Counted from the stretch's first letter, positions 36,375 through 44,406 are shown. The stretch is DNA of 64,000 bases from Flavobacterium celericrescens (GCF_011392075.1 NZ_JAAJBV010000003.1:273520-337519); one strand, 5' to 3'. Translations and numbers: made by a program. The notes: a model not told the origin generated them from the sequence alone.

Positions 36375-37133
36375 ATGATACATTCCGAGTTAAAAGAATT
36401 TCTGGGCGAAAAGGTCGAATTGTACAATAATCCAAACTTTATTGAGAGTGATCCGATTCATATTCCGCATTTGTATACTTTGAAAGAAGATATTGAAATT
36501 GCGGGTTTTCTGGCGGCTACAATTGCATGGGGTAATCGCAAAATGATTATCAATAATGCGAAGAAAATGATGGATTTGATGGGTAATTCACCATACGATT
36601 TTGTGATGAATCACTCTGAATTGCAATTGGAAACCTTAGAAACTTTTGTTCATCGCACGTTTAACGGACAGGATTTTGTGGGATTTATCAAAGGATTGCA
36701 ACACATTTATCAAAATCATAACGGATTAGAAGCTGTTTTTTCACAAGAGCATCCAACGCTGCAACACACGATTTCACATTTCAAACAACTTTTTTTTGAA
36801 GCCCCACATTTATCCCGTACCGAAAAACACATTTCTGATCCGTTGAATGGTTCGGCTGCTAAGCGAATCAATATGTATTTGCGTTGGATGGTGCGAAACG
36901 ACAACAAAGGGGTGGATTTAGGTATTTGGAAAAGCATTGCACCAGCCCAATTATCTTGTCCTTTGGATGTACATTCGGGCAATGTGGCGCGAAAATTAGA
37001 GTTGTTAATTCGCAAGCAAAACGATGCGAAAGCTTTAGCCGAATTGGACCAAAATTTAAGAGCATTAGACCCAAAAGACCCAGTAAAATATGATTTTGCA
37101 TTATTTGGTTTGGGTGTTTTTGAAGGGTTTTAA
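36375..37133 (+). CDS. TIGR02757 (DUF2400) family protein
   Basis: 252 residues. Family-typical segments: EIAGFLAATIAWGNRKMIINNAKKM, TFVHRTFNGQDFVGF, SAAKRINMYLRWMVR, GVDLGIWKSI, LSCPLDVHSGNVARKLELL, DPKDPVKYDFALFGLG. The last third resembles HhH-GPD-like helical proteins, but enzymatic function has not been established. Cytoplasmic, monocistronic. Confidence 0.9.
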   Translation: MIHSELKEFLGEKVELYNNPNFIESDPIHIPHLYTLKEDIEIAGFLAATIAWGNRKMIINNAKKMMDLMGNSPYDFVMNHSELQLETLETFVHRTFNGQDFVGFIKGLQHIYQNHNGLEAVFSQEHPTLQHTISHFKQLFFEAPHLSRTEKHISDPLNGSAAKRINMYLRWMVRNDNKGVDLGIWKSIAPAQLSCPLDVHSGNVARKLELLIRKQNDAKALAELDQNLRALDPKDPVKYDFALFGLGVFEGF

Positions 37134-37135
37134 AA

Positions 37136-37160
37136 CAAAAAATCCTGCCGAAACAGGACT
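37136..37160 (-). terminator. Terminator of tRNA-Ala
   Basis: On the minus strand TCCTG (plus 37154-37158) pairs with CAGGA (plus 37143-37147), followed by T6. It starts 4 bases after the tRNA 3' end. Confidence 0.75.
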
Positions 37161-37163
37161 TTG

Positions 37164-37237
37164 TGGAGAAGATGGGGCTCGAACCCACGACCTCTTGACT
37201 GCCAGTCAAGCACTCTAGCCAACTGAGCTACATCCCC
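37164..37237 (-). tRNA. tRNA-Ala (GGC)
   Basis: 74 nt on the minus strand. Acceptor 5' GGGGATG with 3' CTTCTCC plus discriminator A; the G3:U70 alanine identity pair is present. D-arm GCTC...GAGT; anticodon arm CTTGA-CTGGCAG-TCAAG with anticodon GGC; T-arm GTGGG-TTCGAGC-CCCAT. Position 6:67 is a U-U mismatch. The CCA tail is not encoded. Confidence 0.95.
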
Positions 37238-37330
37238 ATTATTTTTTTACGAATATAGCTTTTTTAAAGCTATAAGTTTCTTTTGATTCAATAAAAAATT
37301 GAAGTAGTTTTACGGTTCTAAAAAAAAATC

Positions 37331-37903
37331 ATGCACGCAGATTATATTACCGACCAACATTTTACCGACATTGTATATGCTGAAAGCGATGTAAAGTATA
37401 AAGAATACGAAAATTGTACGTTTATCAATTGCGATTTTAGAGCGTGTTCGTTTATTGCCGTGACGTTTATTGATTGTAACTTTTTGGATTGTAATTTTAA
37501 AGGCACCAAGATTAACCATGTGTCTTTGCGTGATGTTTGGTTTACCAAATGCGATTTTACGTCGGTAAATTTTGCCATGACCGACCAGATTTTGTATGAA
37601 TTTCACTTTAAAGACAGCTTGCTTGATTATGCCCAGTTTTATAGTTTGAAACTCAAAAAAATGCAGTTTATCAATTGCAGCATGATTGCGGTAGATTTTA
37701 TGGAAAGTGATTTGACTGAAGCGCTGTTTGACAACTGTAATTTAAGACACGCTGTGTTTATAGGTACAACTGCCAACAAAACTGATTTTTCTACCAGCTA
37801 TGATTTTATTATTGACCCTGAGAAAAACAAATTGAAACGCGCTATATTTTCTACAGAGAATTTAAAAGGTTTATTGCAAAAATATGACTTGGTGATTAAA
37901 TAG
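37331..37903 (+). CDS. Pentapeptide-repeat protein
   Basis: 190 residues made of A(D/N)LxX-type pentapeptides: YENCTFINCDFRACSFIAVTF, DCNFLDCNFKGTKINHVSL, KCDFTSVNF, LKKMQFINCSMIAVDFMESDLTEALFDNCNLRHAVF. It predicts a right-handed quadrilateral beta-helix. The C-terminus KTDFSTSYDFIIDPEKNKLKRAIF is conserved in many Bacteroidota relatives. Related folds (Qnr, MfpA) mimic DNA and protect gyrase, but no Qnr-specific loops are seen, so that role is not claimed. Confidence 0.88.
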   Translation: MHADYITDQHFTDIVYAESDVKYKEYENCTFINCDFRACSFIAVTFIDCNFLDCNFKGTKINHVSLRDVWFTKCDFTSVNFAMTDQILYEFHFKDSLLDYAQFYSLKLKKMQFINCSMIAVDFMESDLTEALFDNCNLRHAVFIGTTANKTDFSTSYDFIIDPEKNKLKRAIFSTENLKGLLQKYDLVIK

Positions 37904-37922
37904 TTTATCGTTGCATTAGTAC

Positions 37923-38009
37923 CTCTGGCATACCTCTAGCATACTTCTGGCATACACTCGCCATACACTCCGCATACACTCTTGATACACTAGGCATACA
38001 CTCGCCTAC
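37923..38009. repeat. 11-bp tandem repeat, eight units
   Basis: Eight consecutive degenerate units with consensus ACTCTGGCATAC-like phase: CTCTGGCATAC, CTCTAGCATAC, TTCTGGCATAC, ACTCGCCATAC, ACTCCGCATAC, ACTCTTGATAC, ACTAGGCATAC, ACTCGCCTAC. The period is exactly 11 bp for seven units (last 10), about one helical turn. It lies 20 bp after the pentapeptide-repeat gene and does not code for protein. Confidence 0.9.
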
Positions 38010-38037
38010 TTTTTTTGTGCCGAAATGTTAAAGCCTC

Positions 38038-38101
38038 ACCCCCGTAAAAATACCTGGTTACCCCCGTAAAAATACCTGTTTTTAAAAACAGGTATTTTTA
38101 C
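38038..38101. repeat. 22-bp direct repeat running into a 36-bp perfect palindrome
   Basis: ACCCCCGTAAAAATACCTG occurs at 38038-38056 and 38060-38078 (period 22). The second copy continues into a perfect palindrome, 38066-38101, whose 18-base arms start GTAAAAATACCTG and meet at TTTTTAAAAA. A hairpin or paired binding sites for a dimeric regulator are both possible. A weak terminator for the upstream gene is also possible because T-rich sequence follows. Confidence 0.85.
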
Positions 38102-38139
38102 TCTATTTTTTGTATTGGCAAACACTTACATTTGGCTCA

Positions 38140-38200
38140 AAACTTTAACAAAATGTACAGAAAATCTGTAATGCGGTTTTGGAGCGGTTTTTTATATTTG
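38140..38200 (+). promoter_or_regulatory. Second copy of the 35-bp element plus TATATTTG box
   Basis: 38140-38174 is identical to 4406-4440; TATATTTG at 38193-38200 follows after 18 bp, exactly as at the other locus. There is no TTG at -33. It would transcribe into the first cassette of the array. Confidence 0.6.
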
Positions 38201-38206
38201 AAAAAG

Positions 38207-38247
38207 TGCTAACTGGTTGATGATATATACAAGTTGGCAGTAATTTC
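38207..38247 (+). other. Array start site, attI-like junction
   Basis: TGCTAACT (38207-38214) can pair with AGTTGGCA (38232-38239) around a 17-nt AT-rich loop. The right arm GTTGGCAGTAATTTC (38233-38247) is the reverse complement, at 14 of 15 positions, of GAAACTACTGCCAAC at 39405-39419, the 3' arm of the same cassette. Unlike internal sites it lacks the long palindromic body, as expected for the simple site at which an array begins. Confidence 0.6.
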
Positions 38248-38283
38248 AGAACAAATAAACAATTAAAGAACTTTACACACAAT

Positions 38284-39402
38284 ATGGATGCATCAAAATT
38301 ACTTCATGTATTAAACGATCTTAGCGAAACTGACGAAAGTTATATTCAAGAGCTAATTCAAAACTTAAAAAGTTATATTCGCAATAATAATAGTGACGAA
38401 ATTACAAATACAATTCAAGAAATAAAAAATGAAATTAAACTTTCTACAATTGAAAAGTATAATAAAAGTGATTTCGAAATTCTCGAAAAAATTGGAGGGA
38501 GAAATTATTATGGCAAATGGGGAGAATATACTTTAGATGATATTTTAACTATTAATTCATATAATGTAAATAAAACGATAGAAGACTTACAAGAGTATGC
38601 AGATGATAGAAAAGATTTTACTGACAGAATAGAGAGAGTTTTAGATGATTTAAATGAATTAGGCATAAAAATACATAAACCATCTGGCAATAATTTTGAG
38701 ATAGGATTATTAATGCCAGATAGCTATACTCATAAAAAAATTCCTTTCATTACAAAAGATTTAAATCGTTGGGATAAAATCTTCAAAACTTTTAAAGAAC
38801 TTAATGGAGAAACTCCAGACGATTCAGAATTAAATTTTGTAAGTAATGGTTCATTACAGTTCTTTATTGATAATTCTCCTGAAGTCGCTGTTTGTTTAGC
38901 AGTTGCAATTGAACGTATTGTTAACATTTATAAAAAAATAACAGAAATACGTGTTACAAGATTAAAACTTAAAGAATTAGGTATTAACACTACTGAACAA
39001 AAATCAATCGAAAAACAGGAAAAAGAGATTTTAAATAATGAAATTGACAAAATTTCTCTTGACATTATAAAGGATTTCGCAACAAAAAACATTGAAAAAG
39101 GTAGAATTAATGAATTAAAAATTGCAGTTAAAGGTCATGTGACTTATATTGCTAAATGTGTTGATGGCGGTATGACAATCGAAATTAATTCCCCTGAAGT
39201 GAATGAGCCTAAAACTGACGGTAAAGCTGCTTCAGAAGCGAACAAGTTAAAAACCGATTATGACAAAATTCTAAAACAAGTGGAATTAACACAAAAGTCA
39301 ATGGACGTTCTAAAAACAATTGGAAAAACGGGAATAGACATTGTGAAATACTTAGGTAATGGAAATGCAGAGGATGAAAATGAAAATACAGAAACAGAAT
39401 AA
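38284..39402 (+). CDS. Cassette protein, unknown (372 aa)
   Basis: 372 residues, no signal or membrane segment, so probably cytoplasmic. Acidic helical N-terminus (LLHVLNDLSETDESYIQELIQNLKSY), the segment FVSNGSLQFFIDNSPEVAVCLAVAIERIVNIYKKI near the middle (a helical core), then a lysine/glutamate-rich coiled-coil-like stretch and an acidic tail (EDENENTETE). No family recognised. It is the only gene of cassette 1 and the first gene after the promoter. Confidence 0.7.
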   Translation: MDASKLLHVLNDLSETDESYIQELIQNLKSYIRNNNSDEITNTIQEIKNEIKLSTIEKYNKSDFEILEKIGGRNYYGKWGEYTLDDILTINSYNVNKTIEDLQEYADDRKDFTDRIERVLDDLNELGIKIHKPSGNNFEIGLLMPDSYTHKKIPFITKDLNRWDKIFKTFKELNGETPDDSELNFVSNGSLQFFIDNSPEVAVCLAVAIERIVNIYKKITEIRVTRLKLKELGINTTEQKSIEKQEKEILNNEIDKISLDIIKDFATKNIEKGRINELKIAVKGHVTYIAKCVDGGMTIEINSPEVNEPKTDGKAASEANKLKTDYDKILKQVELTQKSMDVLKTIGKTGIDIVKYLGNGNAEDENENTETE

Positions 39403-39404
39403 TA

Positions 39405-39556
39405 GAAACTACTGCCAACACACGTTTGGCGCAATTGCGAATTTTGTAGTAAAATCAAGTTTATATTTCGCAAGAAATTTATAACTTAACAGAAAATAAT
39501 CAGTTACGAAGTTCACAACTGACGCCAAGCGCGGGAACGTTAGGCACAATTAATTC
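39405..39556 (+). other. attC-like site between cassettes 1 and 2
   Basis: Left arm ...TACTGCCAAC (to 39419), right arm GTTAGGCACAATT (from 39539). Body: CGTTTGGCG-CAATTGCGAATTTTG on the left matches the reverse complement of the right side (CGCTTGGCGTCAGTTGTGAACTTCG) with four transitions and one extra base. Spacers differ: 3 nt between arm and body on the left, 7 on the right, the asymmetry seen in attC sites. Confidence 0.7.
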
Positions 39557-39564
39557 ACGACCCT

Positions 39565-40347
39565 ATGATTAAAGACTTTCTTATTTCATTCACTGATAAT
39601 TTTAGAGAAAAAACTAAAAATCCATTTTTAGGAACATATTTGCTTGTTTGGTTAGTTAGAAACTGGGAATTAGTGTACACTTTATTCAATTTTGACAAAG
39701 ATTGTAATTTAGACGATAAAAAGGCATTTGTCCGAGATTATTATTCATCACATAGCTTTATCGAAAATTTATTTAGCAATATTTATTGGGCATTTGGCTT
39801 ATTAGTCTTAACGTATCTTTTATTAAATCTTTCTAGATTGATTGTAAACCTTTCAGAAAAAAGGGTTACTCCTTGGATTTATAAAATCACCGATTCAAAA
39901 TCAATTGTATTAAAATCTGTATATGAGAATTTACGAGCTGAAAATGACAACTTATTAGAAAAATTAGATAAGGAACGAGATTCTAAATCACGCCTCGAAA
40001 CAAGAATGAAAACATTAGAAAATGAAATCACTGAATTGCTTTCAAACGCCGAAAAGAAAAAAACTTCAGAAGTGAGTCCAGAAAAAAATGAAAATGATAA
40101 AAGGGTTGAAGATGAAGCCTCAATTTTACTAAGAAAATTAAAAGAAAAAGAAATGCTTAAAGATTTTGTGAGTACTTCAATTTCGCTAAATAAAGGAGAA
40201 TATATAGCTGTAAGTTATAAGCCTACAGATTTATTCATCGAACTTGGTTTAATTAAATATAAAGATTCAAGTTACTCTGGTAGTGCTAAAAGTTATACTA
40301 TTACTCAAATTGGAGAAAAAGTTTTGAGGTTAGCTAGATTAGAATAA
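39565..40347 (+). CDS. Cassette membrane protein with coiled coil and winged-helix-like end
   Basis: 260 residues. Two membrane segments (~23-42, FLGTYLLVWLVRNWELVYTL; and ~73-96, IYWAFGLLVLTYLLLNLSRL), then a coiled coil (~115-165, ENDNLLEKLDKERDSKSRLE), an acidic linker, and a C-terminal ~65-residue domain (FVSTSISLNKGEYIAVSYKP ... YTITQIGEKVLRLARLE) that looks like a small winged helix. The pattern PFLGTYLLVW-x-RNWEL is common among Bacteroidota orphan proteins. Function unknown; membrane-anchored sensor or effector is possible. Confidence 0.7.
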   Translation: MIKDFLISFTDNFREKTKNPFLGTYLLVWLVRNWELVYTLFNFDKDCNLDDKKAFVRDYYSSHSFIENLFSNIYWAFGLLVLTYLLLNLSRLIVNLSEKRVTPWIYKITDSKSIVLKSVYENLRAENDNLLEKLDKERDSKSRLETRMKTLENEITELLSNAEKKKTSEVSPEKNENDKRVEDEASILLRKLKEKEMLKDFVSTSISLNKGEYIAVSYKPTDLFIELGLIKYKDSSYSGSAKSYTITQIGEKVLRLARLE

Positions 40348-40385
40348 ATTAACTGTGCCTAACAGCGGTTTCAAGAAATGGCGAA
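40346..40385 (+). other. attC-like left half-site, right half lost
   Basis: AAATTAACTGTGCCTAAC (40346-40363) is the reverse complement of 39539-39556 at 16 of 18 positions, marking the 3' end of cassette 2. It continues AGCGGTTTCAAGAAATGGC, but no matching right side or GTTAG arm is found before the next gene. Confidence 0.65.
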
Positions 40386-40480
40386 AAATGTAGCAAGTTC
40401 ACGTTTATCATTTCCCTGTTCCCGAAGCGAATCCTTTCATATTAAAATAGAAAAATAATAAAACACAATAAACAAAATAA

Positions 40481-41941
40481 ATGAGAAAAAAGATTTTTAT
40501 TTTTTTAATAGGTTTAACATTTCATCTCAATGGGCAAAATTTATTCCCTGTAAAATTAGACAACTGTAAAACTGACCGATTTTGTCTTGATTGTGGTGAT
40601 ACCAAAGCTGGATATAATGAACATGAATTTTTAAAACTACAAGAAAAACTTAATAAAGAATTGAACCTAGAGGGAATTAATGGTAGTGCAAAATTCCAAG
40701 TACTCATTGATTCAAAAGGCCGAGCTTGTGTTTTAAGTCACACTGATCAATCAAACAATCCTATTACCAAAAAAGTTATCGAAGAACTCAATAAATTTAA
40801 AAATTGGACTCCAGCAATAACGGCTGGTAAAAAAGAAGAAAAATCATCAATCAATTTAATCTTCACTATTAAGGATAATAAAATAATTGGTAATATTGAA
40901 CGGGTTGATGTGAAAGCATTTGAAAAATCATTTGCCAGGCCATCTAATCCTCAAATATCTAATAAAGATTATGCCTATAAAAATGAAAATCTTAAAAATT
41001 ACAATATAACTGTTTGGAATAACTCAAATTCCAAACTATCTGCAGGATTAAGTGATAACCTAACTATAGACAAAAATGATAATGTTTGGTATGAAGTAAA
41101 TCAAGAATTATTTTTTTTTAATGGATTAGAATTCACCCATTCAGAACAAAATATTATTCCTGTCGAAAAGTATTTTGCCTATTTTGATATGGCTGTTGAT
41201 AATGACAACACTTACTGGGTTACCACTACAAAGGGAATCTTAAGCTATAAAAACAATAATTGGGAATTTCATTCACCTGAAAAAATTGGAATTAAAGGGT
41301 GTTATCACATCATTAATAACCCAAAATCAGGAGAAGTGTTTTTTTGTGCTGATGAAGGATTAGTTACTTTAAAAAATGGAAATTGGAGTATAATCAATAA
41401 AAAAAACTTAGCTGAACTTCCAGATAACAGAGTTTACTATGCAAAAAAAGATTCAAAAAATCGTTTATGGATTGGTACTTTTAAAGGAAGTTTAATGATT
41501 GATGAAAATGGTAAAATTACAGAGTTTCAAAAAACAGAATCTTTGTTAAAAGGAAGATGTATTACAAGTTTGACAGAAGATAACGAAGGAAATATTTATT
41601 TTGGACTTTACAAAAATGATAAAGGACAGGAAAAGAATTCAGATGAAGGAATAGCAGTTCTATCTATTGATGGAAAATGGAAAAAATTTATTACTGAAAA
41701 TTCTGGAATTCCAGTTAATCATACAAGTAATATGATTTATGACAATAATGAAAATATACTATGGATTACAACAAGTATTTGTGGTTTAATAAGATTTGAC
41801 CCGATTAATAACATTTGGGAAAATTACAATAATTTAAATTCAAACATTCCAACTTCATACATGCAAGATATTGAAATAGATTCAAAAGGGAATATCTACC
41901 TTGCAACAAGAAATGGAATGGTAAAAATTGAAAAAAAATAA
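40481..41941 (+). CDS. Secreted TonB-C-like plus beta-propeller protein
   Basis: 486 residues with a signal peptide ending near LNGQ. Residues ~50-130 resemble a TonB C-terminal-like domain (GSAKFQVLIDSKGRACVLS, KNWTPAITAGKKEEKSSINLIF). Residues ~170-486 are blades of a regulator-type propeller (Reg_prop): NVWYEVNQELFFFNG, TYWVTTTKGILSYKN, RLWIGTFKGSLMIDENG, ILWITTSICGLIRFDP, NIYLATRNGMVKI. Such propellers usually form the periplasmic sensor of hybrid two-component proteins, but there is no membrane segment or kinase here. Own terminator at 41951. Confidence 0.75.
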   Translation: MRKKIFIFLIGLTFHLNGQNLFPVKLDNCKTDRFCLDCGDTKAGYNEHEFLKLQEKLNKELNLEGINGSAKFQVLIDSKGRACVLSHTDQSNNPITKKVIEELNKFKNWTPAITAGKKEEKSSINLIFTIKDNKIIGNIERVDVKAFEKSFARPSNPQISNKDYAYKNENLKNYNITVWNNSNSKLSAGLSDNLTIDKNDNVWYEVNQELFFFNGLEFTHSEQNIIPVEKYFAYFDMAVDNDNTYWVTTTKGILSYKNNNWEFHSPEKIGIKGCYHIINNPKSGEVFFCADEGLVTLKNGNWSIINKKNLAELPDNRVYYAKKDSKNRLWIGTFKGSLMIDENGKITEFQKTESLLKGRCITSLTEDNEGNIYFGLYKNDKGQEKNSDEGIAVLSIDGKWKKFITENSGIPVNHTSNMIYDNNENILWITTSICGLIRFDPINNIWENYNNLNSNIPTSYMQDIEIDSKGNIYLATRNGMVKIEKK

Positions 41942-41950
41942 AACCCCAAA

Positions 41951-41979
41951 AAAACTCCCACCACACGGGAGTTTTTTTA
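41951..41979 (+). terminator. Terminator
   Basis: AAACTCCC (41952-41959) pairs with GGGAGTTT (41967-41974), T-run follows. Confidence 0.9.
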
Positions 41980-42063
41980 TACCTTTTAAAAACCGCACTT
42001 TTTAAATTTCATAATCAAAATACAAATAGTATCTTTATCCAATAATTAATTTTAAAAATCACA

Positions 42064-43677
42064 ATGAAAAAACTATTCTCTATCTTTTCATTATTGCTTT
42101 CATGTGTGGCATTAGCACAATCTACCGATTTAGACCGCCATGATTTCAATTATTCGTATGTACAATTACCGAGCAACCCTATAGCTGAAGTAAAAAACAG
42201 AACGTATTCGTTCACCACCAACATCGACCGCAACTTGATGTATGATAAATCTAAGTTCTTTTTTCAGAACCAAGTGAACATCAATGGGTTTGAAAAAAAG
42301 GAAAAAAACGGGTACATCAACATTGACATTACGTTGTTAACACCAACCATTACTAAGAAGAACATTGCTACTAGAACTAGCTCTTCAAAAGATAAAAATG
42401 GTGTTGTGCGCAACACGTATTACTACACCGCTGAGCTTACGTATGCTCAAAATGGTAGTGCAAAAGTGAGCAGCTCTGATGGAAAAATTCAAAAAACTAT
42501 CGACTTTACTAGAAGTAATACCTTGAAAAGTAAAGAATATGATAGCTACTCAAGCGCTGATTCGTATTTTTACAACATCAACCGAACCATTTATAACAAT
42601 TTTGTTACTGAAGTAGTGAACTCGTTAAACACACAATTGAATAACGATTATGGTTATTCGGTAAAAACAGGAACCGATTACCTTTGGATTTTAGCCAATA
42701 AAAAACACCCTGAACAAGCTGCAGAATACAAAGCATTTGAAGAAGTAAGAGCTGTTTTTGACAAAATGACGTTTAACAATCCGGTATCAAACTTTGAAGT
42801 AGAATTGCAAAGTCCAATTCAATACTTTGAATCGTTACCAAAAAAATATGCGGAAGATTCAAAAGCGCATCGCAAAATAAGATATAGTGCTTATTTCAAC
42901 TTGGCGCAAATTTATAATTATTTAGATTTACCTAACAAATCTATTGAATGGTCGAACAAGCTTATTGAAAACGACTACGACAAAAGCGATGGTGTGAGCA
43001 ATATTGAAGAATGCAACGATATGAACACGCTTTTTAAAGTAAATAAAATCAATACAAGACACTTTGCTGTTGAAACTAAAAACTTCTTTTTTGAAGAAGC
43101 GGCTCCAGTAGCAAGTTCACCAAGTTATACTACTACTAGCGCGCCATATAGCATAGATACAGATCCAAACTATATTTTGGCTTATTTGGCTACGATTAAA
43201 AAAGACACGATTGCAGGTTATATTCAAAAAAGTAGAACTTTAGCTTTAGGTGATGCTATTACGGTAACTGTAAAAGATTTTCAAGGGAAATTTTCGGAGA
43301 GAACTTTTAAAGCAAACGAAGTAAATCGTCTTACCTTGAGTAATGGTGAAGAGTTTGCATCTGTTTCATTTAAAGTAGCGGTTGATAATGGCGGTATTTC
43401 TATGTCTAGCGCTACAAAGAAATTTGTAAAAGAAATGTACACGGGTAAAAAAATCAGTGTGTACCAATATTTTAATGGCGAAATCATTATAAAAGGCGCC
43501 AACGATTCGGAAGGAAAATCGAATGCTTCGGCTTCGTGGATGCTTTCTCCTAAAAAGCGTTTTGAGGAATTAGCAGCAGGTTGTCCTGCCCTACTGGCTC
43601 GCGTGGAGAAGAAAGAATTTAAAAACAATTTAGAAAGTATTTTGCAATTTGCTGAAGCGTTAGACGCTTGTAACTAA
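42064..43677 (+). CDS. Secreted protein, unknown (537 aa)
   Basis: 537 residues with a clear signal peptide ending at ALAQ. Beta-rich N-terminal half (YSYVQLPSNPIAEVKNRTYSFTTNID), a helical TPR-like middle (SAYFNLAQIYNYLDLPNKSIEWSNKLI), and a C-terminal beta domain (AITVTVKDFQGKFSERTFKANEVNRLTL). Codon and base use look like the core genes, not like the AT-rich cassettes. No domain recognised. Monocistronic with its own terminator. Confidence 0.7.
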   Translation: MKKLFSIFSLLLSCVALAQSTDLDRHDFNYSYVQLPSNPIAEVKNRTYSFTTNIDRNLMYDKSKFFFQNQVNINGFEKKEKNGYINIDITLLTPTITKKNIATRTSSSKDKNGVVRNTYYYTAELTYAQNGSAKVSSSDGKIQKTIDFTRSNTLKSKEYDSYSSADSYFYNINRTIYNNFVTEVVNSLNTQLNNDYGYSVKTGTDYLWILANKKHPEQAAEYKAFEEVRAVFDKMTFNNPVSNFEVELQSPIQYFESLPKKYAEDSKAHRKIRYSAYFNLAQIYNYLDLPNKSIEWSNKLIENDYDKSDGVSNIEECNDMNTLFKVNKINTRHFAVETKNFFFEEAAPVASSPSYTTTSAPYSIDTDPNYILAYLATIKKDTIAGYIQKSRTLALGDAITVTVKDFQGKFSERTFKANEVNRLTLSNGEEFASVSFKVAVDNGGISMSSATKKFVKEMYTGKKISVYQYFNGEIIIKGANDSEGKSNASASWMLSPKKRFEELAAGCPALLARVEKKEFKNNLESILQFAEALDACN

Positions 43678-43699
43678 TTCTAAATTACTTTATAGTATC

Positions 43700-43728
43700 A
43701 AATCCCGAGTAGCCCTCGGGATTTTTTA
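43700..43728 (+). terminator. Terminator
   Basis: AATCCCGAG (43701-43709) pairs with CTCGGGATT (43715-43723), T6 follows. The same stem recurs at 45262 and 50061. Confidence 0.9.
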
Positions 43729-43790
43729 TTTTGTGCCATCAGCAACTACAAGGGATTTGCATTTATTTATCTAAAATAATTAAATTTTTA

Positions 43791-43821
43791 TTGTTTTTCA
43801 ATAAATTTTTATTGAAATTTG
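43791..43821 (+). promoter_or_regulatory. Promoter TTG-N20-GAAATTTG
   Basis: TTG at 43791-43793, GAAATTTG at 43814-43821 (one mismatch to TAnnTTTG), 27 bp before the DUF2975 gene. Confidence 0.5.
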
Positions 43822-43848
43822 CATCATCAACTTTTAATATTTACTTCT

Positions 43849-44403
43849 ATGGAAATTAAGATTAGTGCACAACAGATGCTAAATGTATTGTATGTATTGG
43901 CTTGGATTATCTTTATTGGTCTTTCAATTGATGCAGGTGGATTTCTCGTAAACACCTTTTTCACTTTATTTATTAATCCAATAGGTTCTTCCTATTTTTG
44001 GAACCAAATTGATTTGTCTTCATTATATGAATTTAATCAAAGTCATTTTGTAACGTTGACTTCATTAATGAGTATTGTAGCGGTTTTAAAAGCTATTCTG
44101 TTTTATTTGATTATCAAAATCATACATGACAAGAAACTCAATTTAGCACAACCATTTAATAAAGATGTTAATCGCTTTATTTTTAGTGTGTCTTACCTTA
44201 CGCTTGGAATTGCGTTGTTTGCCATTTGGGGAACCAATTTTTCAGAAAACATGGTAAAACAAGGTGTTACAATTCCATCCATTCAGCATTTAAAAATTGC
44301 GGGTGGCGATGTTTGGTTGTTTATGGGAATTACGCTTTTGGTGATTGCTCAAATTTTTAAACGCGGTATCGAAATTCAAGAAGAAAACGACTTAACGGTT
44401 TAA
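43849..44403 (+). CDS. DUF2975 membrane protein
   Basis: 184 residues from the ATG at 43849 (an upstream in-frame start at 43819 overlaps the promoter). Four membrane segments: ~10-32, ~72-95, ~113-135 and ~155-175. The arrangement with LGIALFAIWG and a final LFMGITLLVIAQIFKRGIEIQEENDLTV is diagnostic for DUF2975. This family is nearly always followed by a small XRE regulator, as here 3 bp downstream. It is presumed to be controlled by or to modulate that regulator. Confidence 0.88.
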   Translation: MEIKISAQQMLNVLYVLAWIIFIGLSIDAGGFLVNTFFTLFINPIGSSYFWNQIDLSSLYEFNQSHFVTLTSLMSIVAVLKAILFYLIIKIIHDKKLNLAQPFNKDVNRFIFSVSYLTLGIALFAIWGTNFSENMVKQGVTIPSIQHLKIAGGDVWLFMGITLLVIAQIFKRGIEIQEENDLTV

Positions 44404-44406
44404 ATT

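Larger units (their letters stand above)
38207..40430 (+). mobile_element. Integron-like cassette array A (no integrase seen)
   Basis: Two same-strand cassettes. Cassette 1 runs 38234-39539 (gene 38284); cassette 2 starts at 39540 (gene 39565) and has lost its right boundary after ~40430. Boundaries are taken at G|TT of the right arm, as for attC sites. Internal site 39405-39556 is a 130-bp imperfect palindrome. The 5' and 3' arms of each cassette are reverse complements. The upstream promoter at 38193 points into the array. No tyrosine recombinase is encoded in the window. Confidence 0.65.

Noticed and set aside
37331..37903. Qnr-type quinolone resistance protein
   Set aside because: It shares only the pentapeptide-repeat fold; Qnr loops and the typical ~215-residue length are missing.
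37923..38009. CRISPR or origin-type iterons
   Set aside because: Units are 11 bp without spacers; no replication initiator gene or DnaA-box cluster is next to them.
37904..38283. Integrase gene upstream of the array
   Set aside because: The 380-bp gap has no coding frame, and both neighbours to the left (pentapeptide protein, tRNA-Ala) are unrelated to tyrosine recombinases.
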